Assembly (NCBI GenBank): GCA_900766005.1 | Contig: CAAFTU010000054.1 | Coordinates: forward strand, 124,001 to 188,000 | DNA length: 64,000 nt | DNA from: an uncultured Bacteroides sp. | Lineage (GTDB): Bacteria; Bacteroidota; Bacteroidia; Bacteroidales; Bacteroidaceae | Direction of reading: 5' to 3' | Shown here: positions 7,268 to 15,450 of the stretch, one piece after another | How positions within the stretch are numbered: the stretch's first letter is position 1 | Layout: every line of letters begins with the position of its first letter | Notes under the pieces: generated by a model | What the model was told of the DNA's origin: nothing | What the model saw: only the letters and a program-made list of their open reading frames with translations | Database searches by the model: none | Made by a program: the position numbers and the translations under genes

Positions 7268-9043
7268 ATGAGGAAAATGAAAATAGGATGGCTGCTGGTA
7301 GCTGTGTGGCTGTTGGCTTCCTGTGGCACATTGCGTACGCATCGCTCTGCAAGAACGGAAGCGGGGAAGGAGCCTACACCTTATCCCGCACCGGTGCAGC
7401 TGACTGCTGAGGAGCAGCGCCGGTATGATTATTTCTTTCTGGAAGCGTTGCGGATGAAGGAAAAGAAGGAGTATGATGCGGCTTTCGGTTTGCTGCAGCA
7501 TTGTCTGGCTATTCAGCCGTCGGCTTCTTCGGCTTTGTATGAAATTGCTCAGTATTACCTGTTCTTGCGTCTGGTGCCGCAGGGGCAGGAGGCGCTGGAG
7601 AAGGCGGTGGCTTATGCTCCCGACAATTATTGGTATTGTCAGGGGTTGGTAAGCCTGTATCAACAGCAGAATGAGCAGGAGAAGATGGTGGACTTGCTGG
7701 AGAAGATGGCAGTCCGTTTTCCAACCAAGCACGATCCTTTGCTTTTACTGCTCGACCTTTACGGCCGGCAGGAGAAGTATGCGGAGGTGATTGCTACCTT
7801 GAATCTGCTTGAAAAGCGGTTGGGTAAAAGCGAGCAGCTGTCGATGGAGAAATTCCGGACGTATCTTCAGATGAACGACTCGAAGAAAGCTTTTCAGGAG
7901 ATTGAAAGTCTAGTGCAGGAATATCCGCTGGATATGCGTTATCAGGTAATCTTGGGCGATGTGTATCTGCAGAACGGCAAACCGGAGGAAGCTCGTGCGG
8001 CCTATCAGAAGGTGCTGGATGTGGAACCGGACAATCCGATGGCGCTTTATTCAATGGCTTCGTATTACGAACAGACCGGGCAGAAGATGCTGTATCAGCA
8101 GCAGTTGGATACGCTGTTGCTCAACAAGCGTGTGTCATCAGATACAAAGGTGGCTGTGATGCGCCGGGTGATTGTGGAGAATGAGCAGACGGCTGAAAAT
8201 GACACAGCCAAGGTGATTTCGCTGTTCGACCGGATGGTGGAGCAGGAACCGGATGATCCGCAGATTCCGATGCTTTACGCGCAGTATCTCTTGTCGAAGA
8301 AGATGGATGAGGCTTCCGTGCCTGTGCTGGAGCATGTGGTGGAACTGGATCCCACCAACAAGGCTGCCCGGCTGATGCTGGTAAGTGCAGCGGTGAAGAA
8401 GGAAGATTACAAGCAGATTATCAAGGTGTGCGAACCGGGTATCGAGGCTACTCCTGATGCGTTGGAACTTTATTATTATCTGGCAATTGCCTACAATCAG
8501 GCCGATCAGGCGGATGAGGTTTTGTCGGTGTGTCAAAAGGCGTTGAAGCAGGTCACTCCGCAGACACGCAAAGAGGTGGTGTCCGACTTTTATTCGCTGA
8601 TAGGGGATGTGTATCACACTAAGAAACAGATGGAACAGGCGTATGCTGCTTATGATTCGGCTCTGGTGTACAACCCGGGCAACATTATGGTGATGAACAA
8701 TTACGCTTATTTCCTGTCGGTGGAGCGCCGTGACTTGGATAAGGCAGAAGAAATGAGTTACAAGACGGTGAAGGCAGAGCCCAACAATACGACTTACCTG
8801 GATACGTATGCTTGGATTTTGTTTGAAAAAGGCAACTACGCTCAGGCGCGTATCTATATCGATGATGCCATGAAGAATGAGGAGGAAAAGAGTGCTGTCG
8901 TAGTGGAGCATTGCGGAGATATTTATTTTATGACCGGTGATGTGGAAGGTGCGTTGAAATATTGGAAACAGGCACTGGAAATGGGCAGTGAGTCGAAAAC
9001 ATTGAAACGGAAAATTGAACAGAAGAAATACATTGCTGAATGA
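7268..9043 (+). CDS. Tetratricopeptide-repeat outer-membrane-type lipoprotein
   Basis: Exported TPR protein of 591 residues. The start at 7268 gives MRKMKIGWLLVAVWLLASCG, a short lipoprotein signal with lipobox LASC; the frame is open upstream to a GTG at 7238, but that would bury the signal. The mature part is a solenoid of about ten TPR units with the usual W/LG-Y-A-P spacing, for example PEEARAAYQKVLDVEPDNP and KAEEMSYKTVKAEPNN. TPR lipoproteins of this kind usually act as scaffolds in the envelope. It is followed, with a 4-bp overlap, by a DUF4292 lipoprotein and then by an EnvC-like hydrolase activator, which suggests a shared envelope job. Confidence 0.88.
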   Translation: MRKMKIGWLLVAVWLLASCGTLRTHRSARTEAGKEPTPYPAPVQLTAEEQRRYDYFFLEALRMKEKKEYDAAFGLLQHCLAIQPSASSALYEIAQYYLFLRLVPQGQEALEKAVAYAPDNYWYCQGLVSLYQQQNEQEKMVDLLEKMAVRFPTKHDPLLLLLDLYGRQEKYAEVIATLNLLEKRLGKSEQLSMEKFRTYLQMNDSKKAFQEIESLVQEYPLDMRYQVILGDVYLQNGKPEEARAAYQKVLDVEPDNPMALYSMASYYEQTGQKMLYQQQLDTLLLNKRVSSDTKVAVMRRVIVENEQTAENDTAKVISLFDRMVEQEPDDPQIPMLYAQYLLSKKMDEASVPVLEHVVELDPTNKAARLMLVSAAVKKEDYKQIIKVCEPGIEATPDALELYYYLAIAYNQADQADEVLSVCQKALKQVTPQTRKEVVSDFYSLIGDVYHTKKQMEQAYAAYDSALVYNPGNIMVMNNYAYFLSVERRDLDKAEEMSYKTVKAEPNNTTYLDTYAWILFEKGNYAQARIYIDDAMKNEEEKSAVVVEHCGDIYFMTGDVEGALKYWKQALEMGSESKTLKRKIEQKKYIAE

Positions 9044-9618
9044 AACAAATTATCTATATTTTGCTGGTAACCGTATTGTTGGTGGGCTGTAAGAGTTCCA
9101 GACGGTTGAGCCATTCGGGGGGAAAGGTGTCTGCTGAAGCGGTTGCTTCGGCCTGTCTCTCGTCTAAACTGCAACTCACGCTTCCCAATAAAAAGGGGGG
9201 AAGCCTGTCGGTGGGCGGCACGATGAAGATGAAGGCCAACGAGCGGGTGCAAATCTCGCTGCTGATGCCGATACTGCGTACGGAAGTGGCTCGTATTGAG
9301 ATGACTCCGGAGGAAGTGCTGGTAGTAGACCGCATGAACCGGCGTTATGTGCGTGCTTCCCGCAAGGAATTGAAAGGACTGCTGCCCAAGCATGCGGAAT
9401 ATGCACGGGTAGAAAAACTGCTGTTTAAGGCTTCACTGCCCGGCGGTAAATCATTGCTGACGGGAAAGGATGTGGGGCTTCCCTCATTGGAGAAGGCACA
9501 GGTGCGTCTGTATGACTTTTCTTCTCAGTCGTTCTCGCTGAATCCCACCGAGTTGTCGTCTCGCTATCGTCAGGTGTCTTTGGAGGAGTTGATTAAACTG
9601 TTGGCGGCGCTGTTATGA
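9040..9618 (+). CDS. DUF4292 family lipoprotein
   Basis: Lipoprotein of 192 residues. The signal MKQIIYILLVTVLLVGCKSS has lipobox LVGC with Lys-Ser-Ser after the Cys. The rest is beta-rich (TLPNKKGGSLSVGGTMKMK, VQISLLMPILRTEVARIEM, VLVVDRMNRRYVRAS), the pattern of DUF4292, whose shape recalls the half-barrel LolA/LolB lipoprotein carriers; that likeness is my inference from the pattern. It overlaps the TPR gene by 4 bp and the M23 gene by 4 bp (ATGA in both cases), so the three must be translated from one message. Function unknown. Confidence 0.85.
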   Translation: MKQIIYILLVTVLLVGCKSSRRLSHSGGKVSAEAVASACLSSKLQLTLPNKKGGSLSVGGTMKMKANERVQISLLMPILRTEVARIEMTPEEVLVVDRMNRRYVRASRKELKGLLPKHAEYARVEKLLFKASLPGGKSLLTGKDVGLPSLEKAQVRLYDFSSQSFSLNPTELSSRYRQVSLEELIKLLAALL

Positions 9619-10916
9619 TGAAACGTTTCCTTGTGGGTGTTGTCTGCTGTCTCTGGCTGGCGGTCCGGCTGTCGGCTCAGTCGAATCAGTTGATTCGGGA
9701 GTTGGAGAGCAAGCGCGGTGCGCTGCAAAAGCAGATTGCCGAGTCGGAATCTATTCTGCAGAACACGAAGAAAGATGTCGGCAGTCAGCTCAATGGTCTG
9801 GCGGTACTGACCGGACAGATTGAGGAGCGGAAACGGTATATCTTGGCTATCAACAATGATATGGAGGCCATCCAGCGGGAATTGGCTTCGTTGGGACGGC
9901 AGTTGAACCGTCTGGAACGTGAACTGAAGGATAAGAAGGAAAAATATGAAGCATCGGTGCAGTATCTGTATAAGAACCGGTCGATTGAAGAGAAACTGAT
10001 GTTTATTTTTTCGGCCAAGGATTTGAGTCAGACGTATCGTCGCTTGCGGTATGTGCGTGAGTATGCTACGTATCAGCGTCTGCAGGGGGAGGAAATCTTG
10101 AAGAAGCAGGAGCAGATACGGAAGAAGCAGGCTGAACGCCGTCAGGTGATGGCTGCCAAAGAGAATTTGCTGAAGGAACGTGAAGAGGAAAAAGTGAAAC
10201 TGGAGGCACAGGAGAAGGAGCGTCGCACGATGGTGGCCGATTTGCAGCGTAAGCAGAAGGGGCTGCAGAATGAGATTAACAAGAAACGGAAGGAAGCCAA
10301 TCAGTTGAACGCACGGATTGACAAACTGATTGCCGAAGAAATCGAACGGGCTCGTAAGCGGGCGGAAGAGGAAGCGCGTCGGGAAGCTGCTGCTCGCAAA
10401 AAAGCAGCAGCAAAAGACCGCTCGATGGCAGCTGCCGGTAAGGCAGTGGCGTCGAAACCGCTGGAAACGTTTAGTATGAGTAAAGCCGACCGGGAGTTGT
10501 CGGGTGATTTTGCTTCCAATAGGGGTCGACTTCCGATGCCGATTTCTGGGCCTTATGTCATTGTCAGCCACTATGGTCAGTATGCGGTGCCGGGCTTGCG
10601 TAATGTGAAACTGGACAATAAAGGCATGGATATCCAAGGCAAGGCGGGGGCGCAGGCACGGGCTATTTTCAATGGGAAGGTAGCTGCTGTGTTCCAGCTG
10701 AATGGCTTGTTCAATATCCTGATTCGTCACGGAAGCTATATTTCAGTGTATTGCAATCTTTCCACGGCTTCTGTCAAGTCGGGTGATACCGTCAAGACCA
10801 AACAGCCCATTGGTCAGGTGTTCTCCGACGGCACAGACAACGGACGGACGGTGCTTCACTTCCAGCTGCGCAGGGAAAAGGAGAAACTGAATCCGGAACT
10901 GTGGCTCAACCGATAA
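9615..10916 (+). CDS. EnvC-like murein hydrolase activator / M23 peptidase family
   Basis: Exported protein of 433 residues: signal peptide about 1-21 (MMKRFLVGVVCCLWLAVRLSAQ), a long coiled coil about 22-270 rich in Glu, Lys, Arg and Gln, and a C-terminal LytM/M23 domain about 300-433. The LytM domain has DNKGMDIQGKAG and VLHFQLRREKEKLNPELWL. In a working M23 peptidase the first motif would be HxxxD and the last HxH; here they read NKGMD and HFQ, so the zinc ligands are incomplete. This is the EnvC state: a catalytically dead LytM domain on a coiled coil that switches on amidases at the septum. Last gene of the dut operon, followed by a strong hairpin. Confidence 0.88.
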   Translation: MMKRFLVGVVCCLWLAVRLSAQSNQLIRELESKRGALQKQIAESESILQNTKKDVGSQLNGLAVLTGQIEERKRYILAINNDMEAIQRELASLGRQLNRLERELKDKKEKYEASVQYLYKNRSIEEKLMFIFSAKDLSQTYRRLRYVREYATYQRLQGEEILKKQEQIRKKQAERRQVMAAKENLLKEREEEKVKLEAQEKERRTMVADLQRKQKGLQNEINKKRKEANQLNARIDKLIAEEIERARKRAEEEARREAAARKKAAAKDRSMAAAGKAVASKPLETFSMSKADRELSGDFASNRGRLPMPISGPYVIVSHYGQYAVPGLRNVKLDNKGMDIQGKAGAQARAIFNGKVAAVFQLNGLFNILIRHGSYISVYCNLSTASVKSGDTVKTKQPIGQVFSDGTDNGRTVLHFQLRREKEKLNPELWLNR

Positions 10917-10921
10917 GAAAA

Positions 10922-10950
10922 ACGGTCTTCAGCTCAGAGCTGAAGACCGT
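10922..10950. terminator. Bidirectional terminator hairpin
   Basis: A perfect 13-bp inverted repeat (ACGGTCTTCAGCT / AGCTGAAGACCGT) with a 3-base loop, six bases after the M23 stop codon. The convergent M20 gene ends inside it: the stop at 10934-10936 sits in the stem and loop, so the repeat also encodes the last residues of that protein. Confidence 0.8.
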
Positions 10951-12001
10951 CTAACAAGTCGATGTAGAGGCTGATGGCCTCTTCTATTTCTTTCAACATG
11001 ATGTATTCGTCGGCTGTGTGCGAACGGGAAGACTTTCCCGGACCTATTTTGACCGACGGGAATGGTATCAGTGCCTGATCGGACAGGGTAGGCGAACCGA
11101 ATGGGGTGCGTCCCAGTGCGATGGCTTTTTGCACAAACGGATGTTTCTCGTCTATGAAGGAAGAGTTGAGGCGGAACGAGCGGGCCTTGACTTCGCAGGA
11201 AACATGTTTCTGAATTTCGGCAAACAAGGCTTCATTGGTGTACAACTCGTTGCTGCGTACGTCTACCACAAAGGTGCATTTGTCGGGAATGACATTGTGC
11301 TGTGTACCTGCATTGATCTGGGTTACACTCATCTTGACCGGACCCAGCAGGGGCGACTCTTTCGGAAACTGATAGTCGCGAAACCAGGCGATGTCATCCA
11401 GCACTTTGTAGATGGCATTCACTCCTTCGTTGCGGGCAGCATGTCCGGCTCTGCCTGTGGCCGTAACGTCCAGTACCATCAGTCCTTTCTCGGCAATAGC
11501 CGGTTGCATTTCTGTCGGTTCGCCGACAATAGCCAATGTGATTGGAGGCAATCCCGGCAGTACGCTTTCAATACCGTCTTTGCCTGAAATTTCCTCTTCA
11601 CAAGAGGCCAGAAAAATCAAATTGTATTTTTGTGATGTGCGACTTAGTTGCAGAAACACCTGTAGCAGGGTAACTACGCTGGCACCGGCATCGTTGCTGC
11701 CCAGTCCGTAGAGTTTGCCTTTTTCTTCACGGGGAATAAGCGGATTTCTGCGCCAGCCGTGTACGGCTTTCACTGTATCAATGTGCGAATTGAGCAAAAT
11801 GGTGGGCTTTTTTAGGTCAAATTTCGGACTAAGACACCACACATTGTTGCCTTTTCGTCCAGTCTGAACTCCCACTGTCTCGATGTATTGTTGCAGAAAA
11901 TCAGCTGCTTGACCTTCTTCCCGGCTGAGTGACGGAATACTGATGAGCGACTTGAGCAGGCTGATAGCCTCTGCCGTCATAGTTGGAATATCATATTTCA
12001 T
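10934..12001 (-). CDS. M20 family deacylase, probable N-acyl-ornithine deacetylase
   Basis: Zinc-dependent M20 hydrolase of 355 residues, cytosolic. Ligands are visible: NSHIDTVKAV (His and Asp, about residues 71-80), GLGSNDAGAS (Asp, about 99-108), SCEEEISGKDG (catalytic Glu pair, about 134-144) and VGEPTEMQPA (about 158-167). A dimerisation domain follows with TGRAGHAARNEG. The layout is closest to ArgE/DapE, and in Bacteroides the ArgE-like enzyme acts in an arginine pathway that uses N-succinylated intermediates. So N-succinylornithine (or N-acetylornithine) deacylase is the best guess, not proved here: no other arg gene is adjacent. Promoter -7 box TATCTTTG at 12037-12044. Confidence 0.82.
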   Translation of the reverse strand: MKYDIPTMTAEAISLLKSLISIPSLSREEGQAADFLQQYIETVGVQTGRKGNNVWCLSPKFDLKKPTILLNSHIDTVKAVHGWRRNPLIPREEKGKLYGLGSNDAGASVVTLLQVFLQLSRTSQKYNLIFLASCEEEISGKDGIESVLPGLPPITLAIVGEPTEMQPAIAEKGLMVLDVTATGRAGHAARNEGVNAIYKVLDDIAWFRDYQFPKESPLLGPVKMSVTQINAGTQHNVIPDKCTFVVDVRSNELYTNEALFAEIQKHVSCEVKARSFRLNSSFIDEKHPFVQKAIALGRTPFGSPTLSDQALIPFPSVKIGPGKSSRSHTADEYIMLKEIEEAISLYIDLLDGLQL

Positions 12002-12036
12002 AGCTAAAACAGAATCTTATACCTTAATTATTTGCA

Positions 12037-12085
12037 CAAAGATAGCCTTTTTGCGCAATAGTTTCAAATAAAACTAATACCTTTG
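12037..12085. promoter_or_regulatory. Divergent promoters of the M20 and acyl-CoA synthetase genes
   Basis: Two exact TAnnTTTG boxes stand back to back: TATCTTTG on the minus strand at 12037-12044, 36 bp from the M20 start, and TACCTTTG on the plus strand at 12078-12085, 25 bp from the synthetase start. A TTTTTGC at about 12050 is a possible but somewhat distant -33 box for the plus promoter. Confidence 0.6.
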
Positions 12086-12110
12086 TACCATATTTACTAA
12101 TACAAAGCGT

Positions 12111-13937
12111 ATGACTTATCATCATTTATCTGTTATAGTTCATCGTCAGGCCGAAAAATATGGCGATAAAGTGGCTTTGAAATACCGCGACTATGAGACT
12201 GCCCAGTGGATTCCCATCACTTGGAATCAGTTCTCTGCGTCTGTAAGACAGGCAGCCAATGCTTTGGCTGTGTTGGGCGTGAAAGAACAAGAGAATATTG
12301 GTATCTTTTCTCAGAATAAACCGGAATGGTTTTATGTGGATTTCGGCGGGTTTGCCAACCGGGCCGTGTCCATTCCTTTTTATGCAACCAGTTCTCCGGC
12401 ACAAGCACAATACATTATCAACGATGCTCAGATACGTTATTTGTTTGTAGGCGAGCAGTTCCAGTATGATGCAGCTTTCAGCATCTTCGGTTTCTGTCCG
12501 TCTTTGAAGCAGCTGATTATATTCGACCGCTCGGTAGAAAAAGACCCGCGCGACCAGTCGTCTATCTATTTTGATGAATTCATGAAGTTGGGCGAAGGAT
12601 TGCCTCAGAACGATCTGGTGGAAGAACGTACTGCGCGTGCTTCGTATGAGGATTTGGCTAATATCCTCTACACTTCCGGAACAACCGGCGAACCGAAGGG
12701 GGTTATGTTGCATCACTCCTGCTATCTGGCTCAGTTCCACACGCACGACGAACGGCTTACGACCATGACGGACAAGGACGTGTCGATGAACTTCCTTCCG
12801 CTGACTCACGTGTTTGAAAAGGCGTGGTGTTATCTCTGTATTCACAAAGGGGTGCAGATTTGTGTCAATCTGCGTCCGGCGGATATCCAGACTACCATCA
12901 AGGAAATCCGTCCTACCATTATGTGCAGTGTTCCTCGTTTCTGGGAGAAGGTGTATGCCGGTGTGCAGGAAAAAATCAATGAAGCAACGGGCATGAAGAA
13001 GGCGCTGATGCTGGATGCGCTTCGGGTAGGAAAGATTCACAATATCGATTATCTCCGCAACGGAAAGACACCGCCGGTGATGAACCAGTTGAAGTATAAG
13101 TTCTACGAAAAGACCATCTATTCACTGCTGAAGAAGACCATCGGTATTGAAAACGGTAACTTCTTCCCTACGGCGGGAGCTGCCGTACCCGATGAAATCA
13201 ATGAGTTTGTTCATTCGGTGGGCATCAATCTGGTGGTAGGATACGGACTGACGGAATCAACGGCCACTGTTTCGTGCACCTTGCCGCAAGGCTACGAAAT
13301 CGGTTCGGTAGGGGTCGTGTTGCCCGGTGTGGAAGTGAAGATTGGCGAGGAAAACGAGATTTTGCTTCGGGGGGCGTCCATCACTAAGGGATATTACAAG
13401 AAAGCGGAAGCTACAGCGGCTGCGATTGATGCAGAAGGCTGGTTCCATACGGGAGATGCCGGTTATTTCAAGAACGGACAGCTGTTCCTCACAGAGCGTA
13501 TCAAGGATTTGTTTAAGACATCCAACGGTAAATATATTGCTCCGCAGGCATTGGAAACCAAACTGGTGATCGACCGCTATATTGACCAGATTGCTATCAT
13601 TGCCGACCAGCGTAAGTTTGTTTCTGCGCTGATTGTGCCGGTATACGGACTGGTAAAAGCGTATGCCAAGGAAAAGGGGATTGAGTATAAAGATATGGCA
13701 GAGCTGCTGAAGCATCCGAAAGTGGTTGGCCTGTTCCGTGCCCGCATCGAAACCTTGCAGCAGCAGTTTGCGCATTACGAACAGATCAAACGCTTTACGC
13801 TGCTTCCTGAACCGTTCAGCATGGAGCGGGGTGAATTGACGAACACGCTGAAGCTGAAGCGGTCGGTGGTGAGCAAAAACTATCATGACCTGATTGAAAG
13901 AATGTATTCAGACGATTGGAAGGAAGCAGGTCAGTAA
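12111..13937 (+). CDS. Long-chain fatty acid--CoA ligase (AMP-forming)
   Basis: ANL-superfamily adenylate-forming enzyme of 608 residues that activates fatty acids to acyl-AMP and then acyl-CoA at the inner face of the membrane. Signatures: the P-loop-like LYTSGTTGEPKGVML (about residues 185-199), FLPLTHVFEK (about 228-237), GYGLTESTATVS (about 380-391, A5 motif) and GWFHTGDAGYF (about 442-452, A7), followed by KDLFKTSNGKYIAPQ (A8/A10 hinge). This is the FadD15-type long-chain branch of the family. It stands alone, divergent from the M20 gene, with prfB 75 bp downstream in the same direction. Confidence 0.93.
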   Translation: MTYHHLSVIVHRQAEKYGDKVALKYRDYETAQWIPITWNQFSASVRQAANALAVLGVKEQENIGIFSQNKPEWFYVDFGGFANRAVSIPFYATSSPAQAQYIINDAQIRYLFVGEQFQYDAAFSIFGFCPSLKQLIIFDRSVEKDPRDQSSIYFDEFMKLGEGLPQNDLVEERTARASYEDLANILYTSGTTGEPKGVMLHHSCYLAQFHTHDERLTTMTDKDVSMNFLPLTHVFEKAWCYLCIHKGVQICVNLRPADIQTTIKEIRPTIMCSVPRFWEKVYAGVQEKINEATGMKKALMLDALRVGKIHNIDYLRNGKTPPVMNQLKYKFYEKTIYSLLKKTIGIENGNFFPTAGAAVPDEINEFVHSVGINLVVGYGLTESTATVSCTLPQGYEIGSVGVVLPGVEVKIGEENEILLRGASITKGYYKKAEATAAAIDAEGWFHTGDAGYFKNGQLFLTERIKDLFKTSNGKYIAPQALETKLVIDRYIDQIAIIADQRKFVSALIVPVYGLVKAYAKEKGIEYKDMAELLKHPKVVGLFRARIETLQQQFAHYEQIKRFTLLPEPFSMERGELTNTLKLKRSVVSKNYHDLIERMYSDDWKEAGQ

Positions 13938-14012
13938 CTGCCTGTTTCTGCTGTCTGCTCATGTATAAGCTGATTATTTGCTTTATAATAAGTTTAAATT
14001 TAAAAAGAAAGA

Positions 14013-15129
14013 ATGATTACAGTTGAACAATTAAAAGACGTGAAAGAGCGCACGGATGCGCTGAGGAGGTATCTTTGACATCGACGGGAAGAAAATTCAA
14101 GTCGAAGAAGAACAATTAAGAACGCAGGCGCCCGGTTTTTGGGACGACCAGAAGAAGGCGGAAGCGCAAATGAAGCTGGTGAAGGACTTGCAGAAATGGC
14201 TGGACGGCTATCAGGAAGTCAAGACTTTGGCGGATGAACTGGAACTGGCTTTCGATTTCTACAAGGAAGAATTGGTGACGGAGGAAGATGTGGATGCTGC
14301 TTATGCCAAGGCGCGTGAAGCGGTGGAAGCGCTCGAACTCAAGAATATGCTTCGTGATGAAGCCGACCAGATGGACTGTGTGCTGAAAATCAACTCCGGT
14401 GCCGGTGGTACGGAGAGTCAGGACTGGGCTTCCATGCTGATGCGTATGTATCTGCGTTATGCCGAAACCAATGGCTATAAGGCAACGATTGCCAACTTGC
14501 AGGAGGGGGATGAGGCCGGTATCAAGACCTGTACCATCAATATCGAGGGCGACTTTGCCTACGGTTACCTGAAAGGGGAGAACGGGGTGCATCGTCTGGT
14601 TCGTGTGTCTCCGTACAATGCCCAGGGCAAGCGTATGACTTCATTTGCTTCTGTATTCGTCACTCCGCTGGTGGACGACAGTATCGAAGTGAACATTGAG
14701 ACTGCACGCATCTCTTGGGATACATTCCGAAGCGGTGGTGCCGGTGGACAGAATGTGAACAAGGTGGAGTCGGGTGTTCGTCTGCGTTATCAGTTTAAGG
14801 ACCCTTACACCGGTGAGGAAGAGGAAATCCTGATTGAAAATACGGAAACGCGCGACCAGCCGAAGAACCGTGAGAATGCGATGCGTCAGTTGCGTTCTAT
14901 CTTGTATGACAAGGAATTGCAACACCGTATGGCTGAGCAGGCTCGTGTGGAAGCCGGAAAGAAGAAGATTGAGTGGGGTTCGCAGATACGAAGCTATGTA
15001 TTTGACGATCGCCGTGTGAAAGACCATCGTACCAACTTCCAGACTTCGGATGTAAACGGAGTGATGGATGGAAAGATTGACGGCTTTATCAAAGCCTATC
15101 TGATGGAGTTTTCCTCTCAGGAATCTTAA
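14013..15129 (+). CDS. prfB: Peptide chain release factor 2, programmed +1 frameshift
   Basis: RF2 reads UAA and UGA stop codons. Translation starts at ATG 14013 and meets an in-frame TGA at 14076-14078 after 21 codons, at the canonical slippery site CTT-TGA-C. A +1 shift moves the ribosome to GAC at 14077 and the second frame runs open to 15129, giving about 371 residues. The Shine-Dalgarno-like AGGAGGT that drives the shift stands at 14064-14070, 3 bp before CTT. Domains: N-terminal helices, the codon-recognition domain (tripeptide SPY at 14608-14616, where E. coli has SPF) and the GGQ loop SGGAGGQNVNKVES at about 14730-14770. The shift autoregulates RF2: scarce RF2 means more shifting. Confidence 0.96.
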
Positions 15130-15213
15130 AAAGTAAATTTTGCCTCTCCATTGCTTGGAAAGTTTAAAGATTTATTCTTACTTTGTTAGTGTTGAACTTA
15201 AAAGCAAACGACT

Positions 15214-15345
15214 ATGAGTAAGAATAAGAAAACTGCCATCAGCAAGAAGGAGGAAGAACAGGCTCAGAAAGTGATTAAGATCGTGTTTGTGTCACTGCTG
15301 ATTTTGGCATTGGTAAGCTTGATAGCCTATTCCTTTTTGGGCTGA
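15214..15345 (+). CDS. Small single-pass membrane protein (43 aa)
   Basis: A short frame: ATG at 15214, TGA at 15343-15345, 43 residues. The first half is strongly charged (MSKNKKTAISKKEEEQAQK), the second is one hydrophobic helix (IVFVSLLILALVSLIAYSF) ending in LG. This is the pattern of a tail-anchored or bitopic micro-protein with its basic end in the cytoplasm. Spacing on both sides and a weak promoter-like TTACTTTG at 15178-15185 support a real gene. It sits between prfB and a CYTH gene. Function unknown; I do not recognise a named family. Confidence 0.68.
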   Translation: MSKNKKTAISKKEEEQAQKVIKIVFVSLLILALVSLIAYSFLG

Positions 15346-15397
15346 TTGATTCATCGTTGCAGCAGAACGGTGCATCCGCAGGCAAAAGAAATCATAA

Positions 15398-15433
15398 GAA
15401 GAGGGTGTGTCAGCAGGCTGATTCACCCTCTTC
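15398..15433 (+). terminator. Rho-independent terminator-like hairpin
   Basis: GAAGAGGGTG pairs with CACCCTCTTC, with an inner helix TCAGC/GCTGA, followed by CTTTTATTTG. It would end the prfB or micro-protein message. It is only 17 bp before the ATG of the CYTH gene, so it lies inside or at the edge of that gene's leader. Confidence 0.65.
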
Positions 15434-15450
15434 CTTTTATTTGTATCAGT

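Noticed and set aside
14013..15129. prfB as a frameshifted pseudogene
   Set aside because: The interruption is the canonical CTT-TGA-C programmed site with its SD-like element, and the rest of the frame is intact.
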